The notes: generated from the letters alone by a model not told the origin. A DNA stretch of 64,000 nt from Gammaproteobacteria bacterium (GCA_021773355.1 JAJFKE010000029.1:1-64000), one strand, 5' to 3'. Shown: positions 1-9,423, numbered from the stretch's first letter. Translations and numbers: made by a program.

Positions 1-208
1 GCGAAAAGGATGGTAGGTGCGCAAACATCAAAGGCTAGAGAGTAGCTCTCTCAATAACAAGCCGTATATACGTAAGCGGTTTACTTTTTAGGAAAACTTA
101 TAGTTGTAAAATAGGTGGAGTCCATATACGTCTTGGGAAAAAGCAGTGGCAATATAGAACGCTAATTTCGCGGTTTTTCTGGGCTTAGTTCGTTAATATG
201 TCAATACC

Positions 209-892
209 CTAATTGCTGTCTATAACCACACCATCCTCCAGTGTCACCCGCCGCATCCCTCTCTCAGCGAAGCGCGGGTCGTGGGTCACCATGCAAATAG
301 TCTTGCCCTCAGCATTCAACTCATCCAGCAATTCCATAATGGCGTCGCCATTTTTGGAATCCAGATTTCCAGTGGGCTCGTCCGCCAATAATACCGAAGG
401 GTCGATCACCAAGCCTCGGGCGACAGCAACTCGCTGTTGCTGGCCACCGGAAAGCTGTGACGGGAAATGATCTGCTCTTTGTGCCATGTTGACCTTCTCC
501 AGCATCGCCATCGCTCTTTCATTGCGCTCTAGTTTGGTCATCTTGCGATAACTCAGTGGTAGTGCCACGTTTTCCAGTACTGTCAGGTCGCCAATGAGGT
601 TAAACGCTTGAAATATGAAACCGATTTCGCGATTTCGAAGTTCTGCTCGCTGATACGCGTCTAATTGCTGTATCTCATGACCGTTGAGATAGTATTTTCC
701 ACTGCTTGGTATTTCCAGCAATCCCAACATAGATAACAAAGTTGACTTTCCACATCCTGATGGTCCGGAAATTGCGAGATAATCTCCTTCGTACACCTCC
801 AGATTCACATTGCTGACTGCGTGTGTTTCCATCGTATCCGAGTTGAAGGACTTGCTGATATTTTCAAGTTTGATAAGTGTTTCTGCGCTCAT
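209..892 (-). CDS. ABC transporter ATP-binding protein, MacB/LolD type
   Basis: Cytoplasmic ATPase that would power the FtsX-type permease encoded just upstream. The 227-residue protein has all ABC motifs: Walker A GPSGCGKS near residues 43-50, Q-loop Gln near 95, signature LSGGQ near 147-151, Walker B VLLADE near 167-172 and the switch His near 204. Length and the DEPTGNLD sequence fit the MacB/LolD/FtsE clade, which drives mechanotransmission-type exporters rather than importers. It lies 49 bp after the permease on the same strand and is the last gene of a probable operon (LytS-LytTR, fusion protein, permease, ATPase). The substrate cannot be read from the sequence; peptide, lipid or antibiotic export are all seen in this family. 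Confidence 0.95.
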   Translation of the reverse strand: MSAETLIKLENISKSFNSDTMETHAVSNVNLEVYEGDYLAISGPSGCGKSTLLSMLGLLEIPSSGKYYLNGHEIQQLDAYQRAELRNREIGFIFQAFNLIGDLTVLENVALPLSYRKMTKLERNERAMAMLEKVNMAQRADHFPSQLSGGQQQRVAVARGLVIDPSVLLADEPTGNLDSKNGDAIMELLDELNAEGKTICMVTHDPRFAERGMRRVTLEDGVVIDSN

Positions 893-941
893 GGACTACT
901 CCTGAATTACTGATTTCTCTACTGTCTCTTTACCGATGGTG

Positions 942-3386
942 TTATTGATCTCGCAATGCTTTTGATGGATCAACTCGAACTGCTCGTTCAGCTGGAAGTG
1001 AAATTGCGACTACCGCCATCACAGCAATAATTACAGCTATGCTCAGGTAGACGACTATGTCAACTGGGCTGGTTTCATATAACAGTCTGGACAGCGAAGG
1101 CGCAGCAAATACCATGATCACGGCACCGATGCTTAGTCCTATGACACCTAGTAACATGCCTTGCAGAGTAAGTAGTGATCTGACTCGCATTGGGTTGGCC
1201 CCTAGCGCCACTCGAATGCCAATCTCCTTTAATCGTTGACTCACGTTATAGGCTACTACTCCTACAACCCCGCTCAGGGTGATAGCAAAAGCCAGTAAGG
1301 CGAATAGACCTATTAGCTGTGCTATCAAGCGTGGTGCCGACAACCAGGAGTCTCGAATCTGTTCCATTTCCACGATGCGAGTTATTGCCTGTTGCGGGTC
1401 GAAGGAATGAATTGTATCCGCCAGGTAATTTTTGACTTCGTTGCCAGATCCCGTGCTCTCAACAAACAGGTTGAGTCGGTTCATGGTGAATTGCAAAGGG
1501 GAGAACTGTAGATAAGGTGCAAAAACTGTTTCTACGGCGGGTGTATCCAGCGCGACAGACCTGGAGTTACCTACGACACCGATTATTTCACCCCAGCTTA
1601 CACCATCGTCGGCGGACAGCCGCTTCCCTATAGGGTTTTCGCCAGGGAAGTAACGGTCCTGCATGGCCTGGTTAATAATATAAACAGGCGGGCTATTGGT
1701 ATCGTCGCTGTCATAGAAGTACCTGCCGGTAAGCAGAGAAATATCAAGAACATCGAAGTAGTCTTTCGATACCGTAGTTGAGAACACAGCAATGTCTTCT
1801 GTGTTGTCGATGCTTGAGTGACCCTCGATTCGAATAGCTTGTGAACGATTAGGTATGTCTTCCAAAGGAACAGTAGAACTGGCTCCAACGCCGCCTATTT
1901 GTGGATGGGAGGGCAGTTCCCGTTCCAAAAATCGCAAGAATTCCCTGCGTCTGCTGGTGTCGCTGAACGTTGTAAAGTTAAGTGTCAGGTCGGCACTCAG
2001 TACACTGTCAGTTTTGAAACCAAGGTCTTCGGTGTTTAGTCGGTACAAGCTTAAACTGACCAAAGCGGCGCTGGTAAGAATAATAAATGCCAGTGCAAAC
2101 TGTGCCACCAACAAACCCTGTCTTATCTTTTTGCTTGAACTGCTGGTGGTCACATTGCCGCTGCCTTCTTTGAGGGACCGATTAAGATTGCGGCGTTGAA
2201 ACGCTGAGGCCGAACCACTTAGTAAGCCGGTGATAAGTGCCACACCAAGGCTAAACACAAGAATCGGTGTGTCCATGCGAACTTCACTGGCTAAAGAAGT
2301 GTATTGGCCAGCGAATTCAGACAGCACATCAATGCCAAAAAAGGCTATCACTATCCCTAATGCACCCCCGGTCAACGACAGCATCACGCTTTCTGTTAAC
2401 ACTTGTTTTGCAACGCGACCAGGGCCTGCGCCTAGCGACTCTCTAATGGCAAATTCTTGTTCGCGAATCGCCATGCGCGCTAGATTCAAATTCGCCACAT
2501 TGGCGCATGCGATGAGCAGGACCAGACCGGTGAGACCAAGGAGTAAAAAGAAGGTCTGCCCAGAATCACCGGCCATTTCCGTACGCAGCGGCGAGAGATT
2601 GGCAGTGAAGCCCTGTTCTGCGGGATAGTCATCAGGGTACTGCGCAGTTAAGCGCTGCGCGATGCTATTGATGTCGGTATTTGCTTGCAGCAAACTCACC
2701 TGTGGAAGAAGTTTCCCATAGGCTTGAACAAAGGGCTGAGAACGGGTGTTGATAACCATGTCACTGCCTCGGCCCGGGCAGGTAGAGGCGCCAACCCAGA
2801 TATCGTTGTCCATGGGGTAGGCTGGCATTGGAGGTAGCACTCCAATAACAGTATGCGCGTGATTATTCATTTCAAGGCTCATGCCAATGACATTGGGGTC
2901 ACCACCAAATTTTTCGTACCAGAATCGATTGGACAGAACGATAAGTGGTTCTGATCCTGGTTCGTCTTCACCTGGCTGAAATGTCCTGCCCAGGATAGGC
3001 TCCAGACCTAATACATTAAAATAATCCCAGCTAACGACGCCGGTCTGTACGAACGCAGGGTCGCCCTGGCCCAGTAAGGTGAAGCTCATTTGGTGGTATT
3101 CGATTACATCAGACAGGGTTTCGGACTGTGCTTCGTAGTCAAACATCGTTTGCACCGAAGCCGCCACATCGTACTGATCAATATTAGGCCGGTTAGTCTG
3201 AATCTTTACTAGTTGTTCGCCGTCAGCGAAAGGTAGGGGGCCAAGTAGAACATGATAGACCATGCTGAATATGGCGCTGGTTGCACCAATACCAAGACCC
3301 AGTGTCACGATGATTAATGTTGTAACACCTAGGTTCTTTCTAAAATTGCGTAACGCAAAGCGCATATCTTCAAGTAAATTTTGCAC
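942..3386 (-). CDS. ABC transporter permease, duplicated FtsX/MacB_PCD type
   Basis: Inner-membrane permease of 814 residues, about twice the size of MacB or LolC/E. It has two tandem units: an N-terminal helix (about 20-45), a periplasmic MacB_PCD-like domain and three helices (about 275-400), then a further helix (about 425-445), a second periplasmic domain and three C-terminal helices (about 690-800). The end of the last unit carries the family sequence RLKEIGIRVALGA. This is the layout of the ADOP type of permease, in which one chain supplies both halves of the transporter. It sits between the fusion protein (31 bp) and the ATPase (49 bp). Substrate unknown; export across the envelope is inferred from family. 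Confidence 0.93.
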   Translation of the reverse strand: MQNLLEDMRFALRNFRKNLGVTTLIIVTLGLGIGATSAIFSMVYHVLLGPLPFADGEQLVKIQTNRPNIDQYDVAASVQTMFDYEAQSETLSDVIEYHQMSFTLLGQGDPAFVQTGVVSWDYFNVLGLEPILGRTFQPGEDEPGSEPLIVLSNRFWYEKFGGDPNVIGMSLEMNNHAHTVIGVLPPMPAYPMDNDIWVGASTCPGRGSDMVINTRSQPFVQAYGKLLPQVSLLQANTDINSIAQRLTAQYPDDYPAEQGFTANLSPLRTEMAGDSGQTFFLLLGLTGLVLLIACANVANLNLARMAIREQEFAIRESLGAGPGRVAKQVLTESVMLSLTGGALGIVIAFFGIDVLSEFAGQYTSLASEVRMDTPILVFSLGVALITGLLSGSASAFQRRNLNRSLKEGSGNVTTSSSSKKIRQGLLVAQFALAFIILTSAALVSLSLYRLNTEDLGFKTDSVLSADLTLNFTTFSDTSRRREFLRFLERELPSHPQIGGVGASSTVPLEDIPNRSQAIRIEGHSSIDNTEDIAVFSTTVSKDYFDVLDISLLTGRYFYDSDDTNSPPVYIINQAMQDRYFPGENPIGKRLSADDGVSWGEIIGVVGNSRSVALDTPAVETVFAPYLQFSPLQFTMNRLNLFVESTGSGNEVKNYLADTIHSFDPQQAITRIVEMEQIRDSWLSAPRLIAQLIGLFALLAFAITLSGVVGVVAYNVSQRLKEIGIRVALGANPMRVRSLLTLQGMLLGVIGLSIGAVIMVFAAPSLSRLLYETSPVDIVVYLSIAVIIAVMAVVAISLPAERAVRVDPSKALRDQ

Positions 3387-3417
3387 TACTGTGCCTCCCT
3401 AATTACCGTCTAATTAA

Positions 3418-4668
3418 TTACCTTAGAGTGAATTGATCGAATTGATTGAATTTAGAAGTATCAGAAACGATTACTCGATCACCTTCAGCCAATCCATCGA
3501 CAACCTGAATTTCATCGGTGGATGTTTTGCCGATACGCACCAGTTTTCGAGTAGCTGTCTCACCAGTTTGATCTAACACAAACAAATTAACTGCCGCGTT
3601 TTCCTGACTGAATACGGGCCGCTTTAGTTTCAATACATCGCTAAGTCGTTCGAGCTGAATAACACCATCCACGCGTAGATCGGACCTGGCACCAATTAGT
3701 AATTCGTCATCAAAATACACATCAACAATGACAACGCCTTCCTGCACTTCGGGCTCTACCCGGCGCACAATACCTTTTGCACTGTTGCCTCCGGCAGAAA
3801 TGACCACGGTTTGTCCTGGTCGAACATCCTTAACCTGGCTTTCTTGCACACGAAGCTCGGTTTTTAGATTCTTGTTGTCGGCCACCCGTGCCAGGATTGT
3901 GCCCTTGCTGAGCTGTTGACCCTGCTCGACGGGAATGTCCTGCAGGTGGCCGGAAAATTCGGCTCTGACCTGCAGTTCATCGAATAATTTTTGCTGTAGT
4001 TCCAGGACGCGGACAGATTGATTGATGCGAGCTCTTTTCGCGACCAGCTCTGCTTCATGCAATCTCTTCAGGCTTTCGAGCCTGCGTAGTTCGATCTCAA
4101 AGCGTATAGCTAATGCTTTTTCTTCAAGGATAGATTGGTTAAGTGATATCTCAGATACCGCTCTGTCTTCTGATAATTTCTGATTGGCGTTCTTGCGGAA
4201 ATCAGCTAGCTCATACAGTGATTCTACTTCGGCAATTTGCGATTCCTGTGTGAGAAGATCATTGTTTAAGCGTTGTTCAAGCGCTTGATACTCGGCCTCT
4301 AGCACATCTAATTCCAGCTTGACCGAGTCTAGTAATTGTTCCAGATCAGGATTGCTGAGAGTCATAACGATCGAATCTTCGTTCACAGAATCACCTGGAT
4401 CAAGAATGATATTCTCCACACGCGAATTCGATGTGGCCGCTACCCAGCGCAGCTCTGCCGGTACCAAATTGCCAGGGGCTCTTACTTCCCGTACCAGGTC
4501 GCTACGAACGACATCGCTAATTACCAGTTCATCTCGCTCGACAAAGACAGTGCTGGAGAAAGCATTGAAACGGGCATAGGCAATGGTGAATGATCCAGCC
4601 AGTATCAGAACACCGGCTATTCTTACAATAGGCCATCTTCTTGTGGTGGTTTTCTTTGGTATATCCAT
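3418..4668 (-). CDS. periplasmic membrane-fusion (HlyD/MacA-like) subunit
   Basis: Adaptor protein linking the inner-membrane permease to an outer-membrane channel. From the ATG at 4668 the protein has a short basic N-terminus, one membrane anchor (about 15-32), a beta/lipoyl half, a long Leu/Glu-rich coiled-coil hairpin (about 110-230), the second lipoyl half and C-terminal beta-barrel and membrane-proximal domains. The open frame runs upstream to a TTG at 4746, but that extension is hydrophilic and has no ribosome site, so the ATG is preferred. It is the first gene of the exporter trio, 234 bp after the LytTR regulator. No TolC-like gene is in the window, so a channel encoded elsewhere would be needed. 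Confidence 0.9.
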   Translation of the reverse strand: MDIPKKTTTRRWPIVRIAGVLILAGSFTIAYARFNAFSSTVFVERDELVISDVVRSDLVREVRAPGNLVPAELRWVAATSNSRVENIILDPGDSVNEDSIVMTLSNPDLEQLLDSVKLELDVLEAEYQALEQRLNNDLLTQESQIAEVESLYELADFRKNANQKLSEDRAVSEISLNQSILEEKALAIRFEIELRRLESLKRLHEAELVAKRARINQSVRVLELQQKLFDELQVRAEFSGHLQDIPVEQGQQLSKGTILARVADNKNLKTELRVQESQVKDVRPGQTVVISAGGNSAKGIVRRVEPEVQEGVVIVDVYFDDELLIGARSDLRVDGVIQLERLSDVLKLKRPVFSQENAAVNLFVLDQTGETATRKLVRIGKTSTDEIQVVDGLAEGDRVIVSDTSKFNQFDQFTLR

Positions 4669-4902
4669 TAGTATTTCCGAGTCGTTCTTGCTTTCTGGCT
4701 TAAACCAGCGGGCGTAAACATAGGCGTCACTGCCAGGAACATCCAACGATTAAACTGAGTTGTTAGTTCCTAGAAAAACTGTTGCCACCAATTAGTAGCT
4801 TGCAGTGTAGAGAGTTGTACTTACAGGAGAAGATGGTTTCGTTGAACATGTAGCAATTGCGGTTGTATAACGGACAGCTGCGACGAAGGGGGGAGCGTTT
4901 GT

Positions 4903-5706
4903 CTAATCGCCGCTTTCCAAAGCGGCATAAAGTGAATCTTTATAACTACGTCCAAGATTCAACACTGTGCCGTCGTTAAGCACAACATTGTAGTCGTTGT
5001 TTTTGTTAGTGTGCAGCTCACTAACATGGCTTAGATTGATAATGGTTGAGCGATGTATGCGTTTGAAGCCTTGTGAACACAATCTGTTTTCCATGTTTCG
5101 CATGGTGTCACGCAAGAGGTGGGGTTTCTGTTTGGTGTGGATTGTTACGTAGTCTCCGGATGCCTCGATCCACAGAATGTCTGTTGCTTGTAAGAAATAA
5201 ACATGGCCGTGGGACTTTACTACTATGCGCTCTGCGGCCTCTTTTTCTAAATTCGGACCATCCTCACTTGCTTGTTCCGCAGACTGATTGAAGACCTTGA
5301 GTAGCTGTCGAAGCTGTTCCCCACTCTGACGTAAGCTCCTTTGTAGAAATTGTTCTCGAATTCTATCAAGACTGTCACTGAGCCTGCTTTTACGCAAAGG
5401 CTTTAGTAAATAGTCCAACGCGTGGATGCGAAAAGCCTCCACGGCATGTTCGTCGAAGGCGGTCACGAATACAACCATTGGCATCTGTTCGTAGCCAATA
5501 GTTTTAACTACCTCAAATCCATTCATTCTGGGCATTTGAATGTCGAGAAACACAAGGTCGGGTTGCTGTTGTTCTATCGCTTGGACTGCATCGTTGCCAT
5601 TCGCACACTGCTGTATAATTTGTACGTCGGATTCATCCGCTAGTAGCATCGCGAGACCTTCCCTCGCTAGGGGTTCGTCATCTACTATTATGGTACGCAG
5701 TTTCAC
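4903..5706 (-). CDS. LytTR-family response regulator
   Basis: DNA-binding regulator of 267 residues. An N-terminal receiver domain has acidic residues 9-10, the phospho-acceptor Asp55 (LVFLDIQMP) and Lys102 (LKPL). A linker of about 50 residues leads to a C-terminal LytTR domain (about 160-262) with the typical WIEASGDYVTIHT and FKRIHRSTIIN stretches. It starts 2 bp after the sensor kinase stop, so the pair is co-transcribed and probably translationally coupled. AlgR/LytR-type regulators bind direct repeats upstream of targets; the exporter operon directly downstream is the obvious candidate target, but that is inference from position. Confidence 0.95.
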   Translation of the reverse strand: MKLRTIIVDDEPLAREGLAMLLADESDVQIIQQCANGNDAVQAIEQQQPDLVFLDIQMPRMNGFEVVKTIGYEQMPMVVFVTAFDEHAVEAFRIHALDYLLKPLRKSRLSDSLDRIREQFLQRSLRQSGEQLRQLLKVFNQSAEQASEDGPNLEKEAAERIVVKSHGHVYFLQATDILWIEASGDYVTIHTKQKPHLLRDTMRNMENRLCSQGFKRIHRSTIINLSHVSELHTNKNNDYNVVLNDGTVLNLGRSYKDSLYAALESGD

Positions 5707-5708
5707 TG

Positions 5709-6908
5709 TTAGGCTTTTCCAGTGTTTAAACTAATATTCATCGAATAATCTTCCGAATCCGCTTTGCCAGAATTATCGTTTAGGTGCTGGCCGGTTTCGA
5801 CAGGTATTTCGATGCTTACACGCACACCTTCGCCCACGCTTGAATTGATGGTAAAAACAAAATTGTCTCCATACAATTGCTGCAGACGTGCCCGGACATT
5901 GCTTAGACCGATTCCTTCATTGAAGCTGGGCCCATAGAATTCCACGTCTCCAGGGCCATTGTCACTAATTTCGAGCAGAATTCGATCGGCTAGAAAGCTA
6001 CTTTTTATTTCGATTTTGCCTTGGCCATCAATGTTGTTAATTCCATGTCGCAGGCTATTTTCCACTAATGGCTGCAGCAACATTGTGGGAACATCAACGC
6101 TGAGAGTTCTTCCATCTATCTGTCTTACTATGCTCAGTCGATCTTGAAATCGCTCCTGTTCTATTGCCAGGTAATTGTCCAGCAGTTCCAGCTCCGACTC
6201 CAAAGGTACTAACTGGCCCACGCTTTTTTCAAGCGTCATACGGAAAAAGTCACTCAAGCGATGAATCATTTCTCCCGCTGCTTTCGTATCATTTTTCTGC
6301 ACTAGCACAGATATGCTGTTCAATGTATTGAACAGAAAATGCGGATTTACTTGCATCTGTAGTGCTTGCAGTTTCGACTCCGCCAAATATGTTTCCAGTC
6401 TGCTAGTGTTCTGCTCATTTTCTCTCACCATCTGTATGTGGCTCGATATGTTGAAGCTAGCTACAAACAGAACATAGATGATGATATCAGACAAGATGAA
6501 GGGGTCCGCAACAAGAAAGTGGCCCATGTGCTCCCAGCCTGCGTAAACCTTCATCGATTCCAGTTTGTTGTCTTCAAAAACCTGGTATTGATAGGCGACG
6601 GCAGCTAGATGGATAAGCGTAAAAAAGGCTACAAATAGTAAATGTAAGCCAAGATTTTTCAGCCATTGCTCAGGGTAAAACAGAAACCTCTTTATTAGCA
6701 ACACGACAAGTGGAGACATGATCACCCAGGGCAGCCACATGCGGAAAGTTATATTGTAGAGATCATCGAAGGCATCATAGTCCCAGTTGCGGATAGTAAT
6801 ATTTCCCACTACTTCACGTAATAGAACCACGAAAGACAATCCCAGCCAGATCACAGTGAGTAATCTGACCACTATTCTAATATCGTTGAGATCCAGGTAT
6901 TTTTGCAT
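5709..6908 (-). CDS. LytS-type sensor histidine kinase
   Basis: Membrane sensor kinase of 399 residues that would phosphorylate the LytTR regulator. Four hydrophobic helices lie at about 14-35, 58-78, 84-106 and 138-156, followed by the His_kinase core with the phospho-acceptor His near 190 in QVNPHFLFNTLNS. The HATPase domain follows, with the N-box LLQPLVENSLRHG and the G-box EISDNGPG. This is the class that lacks a HisKA dimerisation domain. No periplasmic sensor domain of any size is present, so the signal is probably sensed in the membrane, as in intramembrane-sensing kinases paired with peptide exporters. That last point is inference. Confidence 0.95.
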   Translation of the reverse strand: MQKYLDLNDIRIVVRLLTVIWLGLSFVVLLREVVGNITIRNWDYDAFDDLYNITFRMWLPWVIMSPLVVLLIKRFLFYPEQWLKNLGLHLLFVAFFTLIHLAAVAYQYQVFEDNKLESMKVYAGWEHMGHFLVADPFILSDIIIYVLFVASFNISSHIQMVRENEQNTSRLETYLAESKLQALQMQVNPHFLFNTLNSISVLVQKNDTKAAGEMIHRLSDFFRMTLEKSVGQLVPLESELELLDNYLAIEQERFQDRLSIVRQIDGRTLSVDVPTMLLQPLVENSLRHGINNIDGQGKIEIKSSFLADRILLEISDNGPGDVEFYGPSFNEGIGLSNVRARLQQLYGDNFVFTINSSVGEGVRVSIEIPVETGQHLNDNSGKADSEDYSMNISLNTGKA

Positions 6909-7239
6909 TGGATGTTACAGCGAGTTGAAAGTTCGATTGAGCATAGCATACAAGCTAAATCCTATTACTGTAAAAGCCCAGCTGTCATCGACGAACAGTG
7001 GCTAACAGCGGCTAGACAGTAGTCTGGTGTAGATCAACGGGTTTAGTGTTCGGATGTGGAGACGCTAGCAAATCGCCATCGCGAATTGCCTCGCAAATTA
7101 GATCGCGAGCAGACTCAGCGCAGCCACCTCATGCTTTGTCTGTACAGGGACGTTGTTGACCGAATAGGGAATTACAAGCGTCACTACTGGCCTTAGTATC
7201 CTGATTGTCTGCGTGATTAACAACTCAGTGAGGTGCATA
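6909..7239. other. intergenic region, divergent promoters expected
   Basis: About 330 bp between the LytS start (minus) and the YHS-like gene (plus). It must hold promoters for both directions. I saw no ORF with a ribosome site, no tRNA and no convincing palindrome. A GTGAGGTG ribosome site ends the region just before the GTG at 7240. Confidence 0.5.
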
Positions 7240-7635
7240 GTGAAATCAACTTATCTAAATTCGACATTCGCAAACTGCCTAATTCTCTTAGTCGCTTTAT
7301 TGGTTCTTCCAGCCTGGGCAGATGAGGCTGAAGAGAAACCATTGGCCCTAACGGGGATTGATCCAGTTCTCCTGACTCAGGGTATTCAAGAACTGGGTAA
7401 GCCTGATTTTGTAAGTGCAGATGAACACTTTCAATACCATTTTGCAAACCAGGCAAACATGAATCGCTTCAATACGGATAAAGCAAGATATGGGGTCCAG
7501 AACGAAATGTGCCCCGTGGTACCGTCTGGTCCCGGCAACCCGGCGATATTCACCGTGCACAAAGAAAAGATCTATATATTCGCCACCGGTTTCTGCGTGG
7601 GTCAGTTTGAGGCCTCGCCAGAGAGTTTTCTCTAG
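7240..7635 (+). CDS. exported YHS-like domain protein
   Basis: Small exported protein. The GTG at 7240 is preferred over the upstream in-frame ATG at 7213 because a GAGGTG ribosome site sits 5 bp before it and because it gives a clean signal peptide (KSTYLN, hydrophobic core, cleavage near LPAWA/DEA). The mature part matches the YHS-like pattern: DPV near the start, a G-x-PDF segment, a YHFAN strand-turn, NMNRF and a late GFC. Some secreted YHS proteins are linked to metal handling, but no biochemical role is firm. Two mature Cys (MCP and GFC) could form a disulfide. A hairpin follows the stop. Family call moderate, function unknown. Confidence 0.7.
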   Translation: MKSTYLNSTFANCLILLVALLVLPAWADEAEEKPLALTGIDPVLLTQGIQELGKPDFVSADEHFQYHFANQANMNRFNTDKARYGVQNEMCPVVPSGPGNPAIFTVHKEKIYIFATGFCVGQFEASPESFL

Positions 7636-7655
7636 CCTGGTGTTTTTTGCGCTTG

Positions 7656-7692
7656 TCGCCAATCGTCAGACTTTCGTCTCTGCGATTGGCGA
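7656..7692 (+). terminator. hairpin between convergent genes
   Basis: Perfect 10-bp inverted repeat (TCGCCAATCG at 7656-7665 and CGATTGGCGA at 7683-7692) with extra pairing AGAC/GTCT inside the loop. It lies 21 bp after the YHS-like stop and before the convergent oxygenase stop. The following T-run is short (CTTTATA), so termination is probable rather than certain. Confidence 0.5.
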
Positions 7693-7774
7693 GCTTTATA
7701 GTGAAACAATCCCGGCTTCATGGCTAATCGAACCGCTGTGTCAATTCCGTTTTCTGCGGCTCAAACAAAGTGAC

Positions 7775-8488
7775 TCAATTTTCAGCATCATGAAAAATCA
7801 CTCCTAAAGTGTGTCGTTCTCCGCTGCTAACTTCGCTGACACCGTGTTTCGTTGTTACGCGGTAATATCCCCTTTTTCCCTTGGCTGGCCTGAAGTTGTT
7901 TGCAAATATGAGCATGTCGCCTTTCTGCGGGCTTAATACAATCGCTTTCGATTGAGATCTGGGGATTTGCTGGGTAAGTACAAATTCGCCACCGCTAAAA
8001 TCGATGCCCGCCTGATTGAGGAAAAAAGCGGTCTGCAATGGGAAATAAACTTCTCCGTATAAATCTTGATGCAAGGTATTAAAACCACCTTGCCCGTATT
8101 TCAAAATCAATGGGGTAGGTTTGGCTTGATTGCTGGTTTTACACTTGGCCAACATATTTGAGAGCTGTTCCGGAAACTGTTTAGCAATGTTTAGCTGCTC
8201 CATCCAGGTGTTGGCGATTGGAGCAAGTTTTGGGTATAGCCCTGTTCTTAGTAATTGAACGAGTTCTGGCAGTGGATAATCAAAATATTTATATTCACCC
8301 AGTCCAAATCGATAACGCTCCATGACTACAGTTTTTCGATATATTTTCACAGCATCATAGTTATCGATCAAGTCCTGGCATTGCTGCTCCGACAGAAAAT
8401 CAGGCAGCAGGGCATAGCCTTTTTCATGAACGTCGCTCGCTACCTTGTTCCAGTCCGTTTCTTCGATTTTGTTGGCGGTATTGGTCAC
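7775..8488 (-). CDS. 2OG-Fe(II) oxygenase, PF09859 (alkylated-DNA) type
   Basis: Non-haem iron oxygenase of 237 residues. The double-stranded beta-helix core carries the iron ligands in HQD (His140, Asp142) and a distal His near 215 (TTKHGVS), with Arg225 in SSGERH as the expected 2-oxoglutarate ligand. The pattern FGLGEYKYFDYPLP, LHQDLYGE and HTLGVIFHD matches the family annotated as oxidative demethylase of damaged DNA (PF09859/DUF2086). Activity is inferred from family. The GTG at 8488 is the only usable start because an in-frame TGA lies two codons upstream. It follows the thioesterase by 11 bp, and Ada lies about 1.2 kb away on the other strand, consistent with a shared alkylation-damage theme. 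Confidence 0.88.
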   Translation of the reverse strand: MTNTANKIEETDWNKVASDVHEKGYALLPDFLSEQQCQDLIDNYDAVKIYRKTVVMERYRFGLGEYKYFDYPLPELVQLLRTGLYPKLAPIANTWMEQLNIAKQFPEQLSNMLAKCKTSNQAKPTPLILKYGQGGFNTLHQDLYGEVYFPLQTAFFLNQAGIDFSGGEFVLTQQIPRSQSKAIVLSPQKGDMLIFANNFRPAKGKRGYYRVTTKHGVSEVSSGERHTLGVIFHDAEN

Positions 8489-8499
8489 AGTTCAGGTAC

Positions 8500-8961
8500 T
8501 CAGTTTGTGTTATGTGGTTTAGGTGTAATCGGTCGGGCTGTGGTAGAACAAGTCGCTATCAGATTATTGTCTTCATCGCGTAGCTGGCCTTCCAGAAATG
8601 CGATTGAATTACCCAGGTAAATCGCCTTCGCTTCGGCTACTAGTACTCCTGCAGTCGCTGCTCGAATGAACGTGGTTTTTAGTTCGTGGGTTAACATCAG
8701 CTTGTTCATTCCGCTCGCTACTGTCCCGGCAATACCCATGGCATCGTCCAACATTGCGGTTAAGAACCCTCCTTGAATTGTTCCCATGGCATTGCAAAAC
8801 GTATCGCTGGCTGTAAATTCGATTTTGGCTGTGCCGGTAGCCTCATCCGAGTCGAGTACTCTTAAGGCCAGTAACTCACTGGCTAGTAGACGGCGTCGCG
8901 TCGACAGGCCGCCAAAGGAATCACTCATCTGTTGCACGAATTTCTCATGGGGATTCGGCAT
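8500..8961 (-). CDS. PaaI-like hotdog-fold thioesterase
   Basis: Probable acyl-CoA thioesterase of about 153 residues. The hotdog motif TIQGGFLTAMLDDAMGIAG, with the usual catalytic-loop region, is followed by TTFIRAA and the typical A-x-A-x-YLG strand. Two ATGs are possible. The one at 8961 has a CCGGAG ribosome site 9 bp upstream and is preferred over 8988, which has none. The gene ends 11 bp before the oxygenase start and probably shares its transcript. The substrate is not predictable; PaaI relatives act on phenylacetyl-CoA or medium-chain acyl-CoAs. Confidence 0.85.
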   Translation of the reverse strand: MPNPHEKFVQQMSDSFGGLSTRRRLLASELLALRVLDSDEATGTAKIEFTASDTFCNAMGTIQGGFLTAMLDDAMGIAGTVASGMNKLMLTHELKTTFIRAATAGVLVAEAKAIYLGNSIAFLEGQLRDEDNNLIATCSTTARPITPKPHNTN

Positions 8962-9015
8962 GGTATTAGTCTCCGGTAACTGGGTCATCGACTGTGTTAG
9001 CTAGAAAGTCAGGAG

Positions 9016-9423
9016 CTAAAACGAAGGGATCGCCCCTAATTGCGTTAGTAAGGCTGCCTGGTCGAACAACTCCCATTCATAGTCCACCAGTTCTTCATGC
9101 AGTTCATACCAGATGACACCGGACCATCTGAGTTTTTTGCCGGTTGCGGCTATGCCAAGTAGCTCGCCCTGGTGGGTTCCTTCACAAACCCAGCGAGAAA
9201 CCCCCGTATTGTTGTTAACAATCGCCTCACCCAAAGCACAATGAAAGTCCGGCATGGCGAGTCGGGTTGTCTCGATTCTGCTTTTGAATGCAGTCGCGCC
9301 GTAGAGAGTTTCACCTGGAATGTCGCGCCTGTAGTTTTTACTGACACATTCGTCCACTATCTCAAGATGACCCTGATTCCAGCCTTCCTCAATCATTCTT
9401 ACTATGGGCACGGGGGTCTGCAT
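9016..9423 (-). CDS. SnoaL-like (ester cyclase type) protein
   Basis: Small alpha+beta barrel protein, about 135 residues, of the NTF2/SnoaL superfamily. Recognisable parts are MIEEGWNQGHLEIVDE at the N-terminus, the PDFH segment and WVCEGTHQGELLG, then the terminal strand ending in EWELFDQAALLTQLG. Such proteins include polyketide cyclases and many with no known role. Three in-frame ATGs exist (9447, 9435, 9423); the last has GGAG six bases upstream and is preferred. It is 55 bp before the thioesterase on the same strand. Enzymatic function is not assigned. Confidence 0.82.
   Translation of the reverse strand: MQTPVPIVRMIEEGWNQGHLEIVDECVSKNYRRDIPGETLYGATAFKSRIETTRLAMPDFHCALGEAIVNNNTGVSRWVCEGTHQGELLGIAATGKKLRWSGVIWYELHEELVDYEWELFDQAALLTQLGAIPSF

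Noticed and set aside
1..208. GAGAG/CTCTC mini-hairpin near the left edge
   Set aside because: Five-base stem without U-run; the 208 bp after the ABC operon show nothing else I can support.
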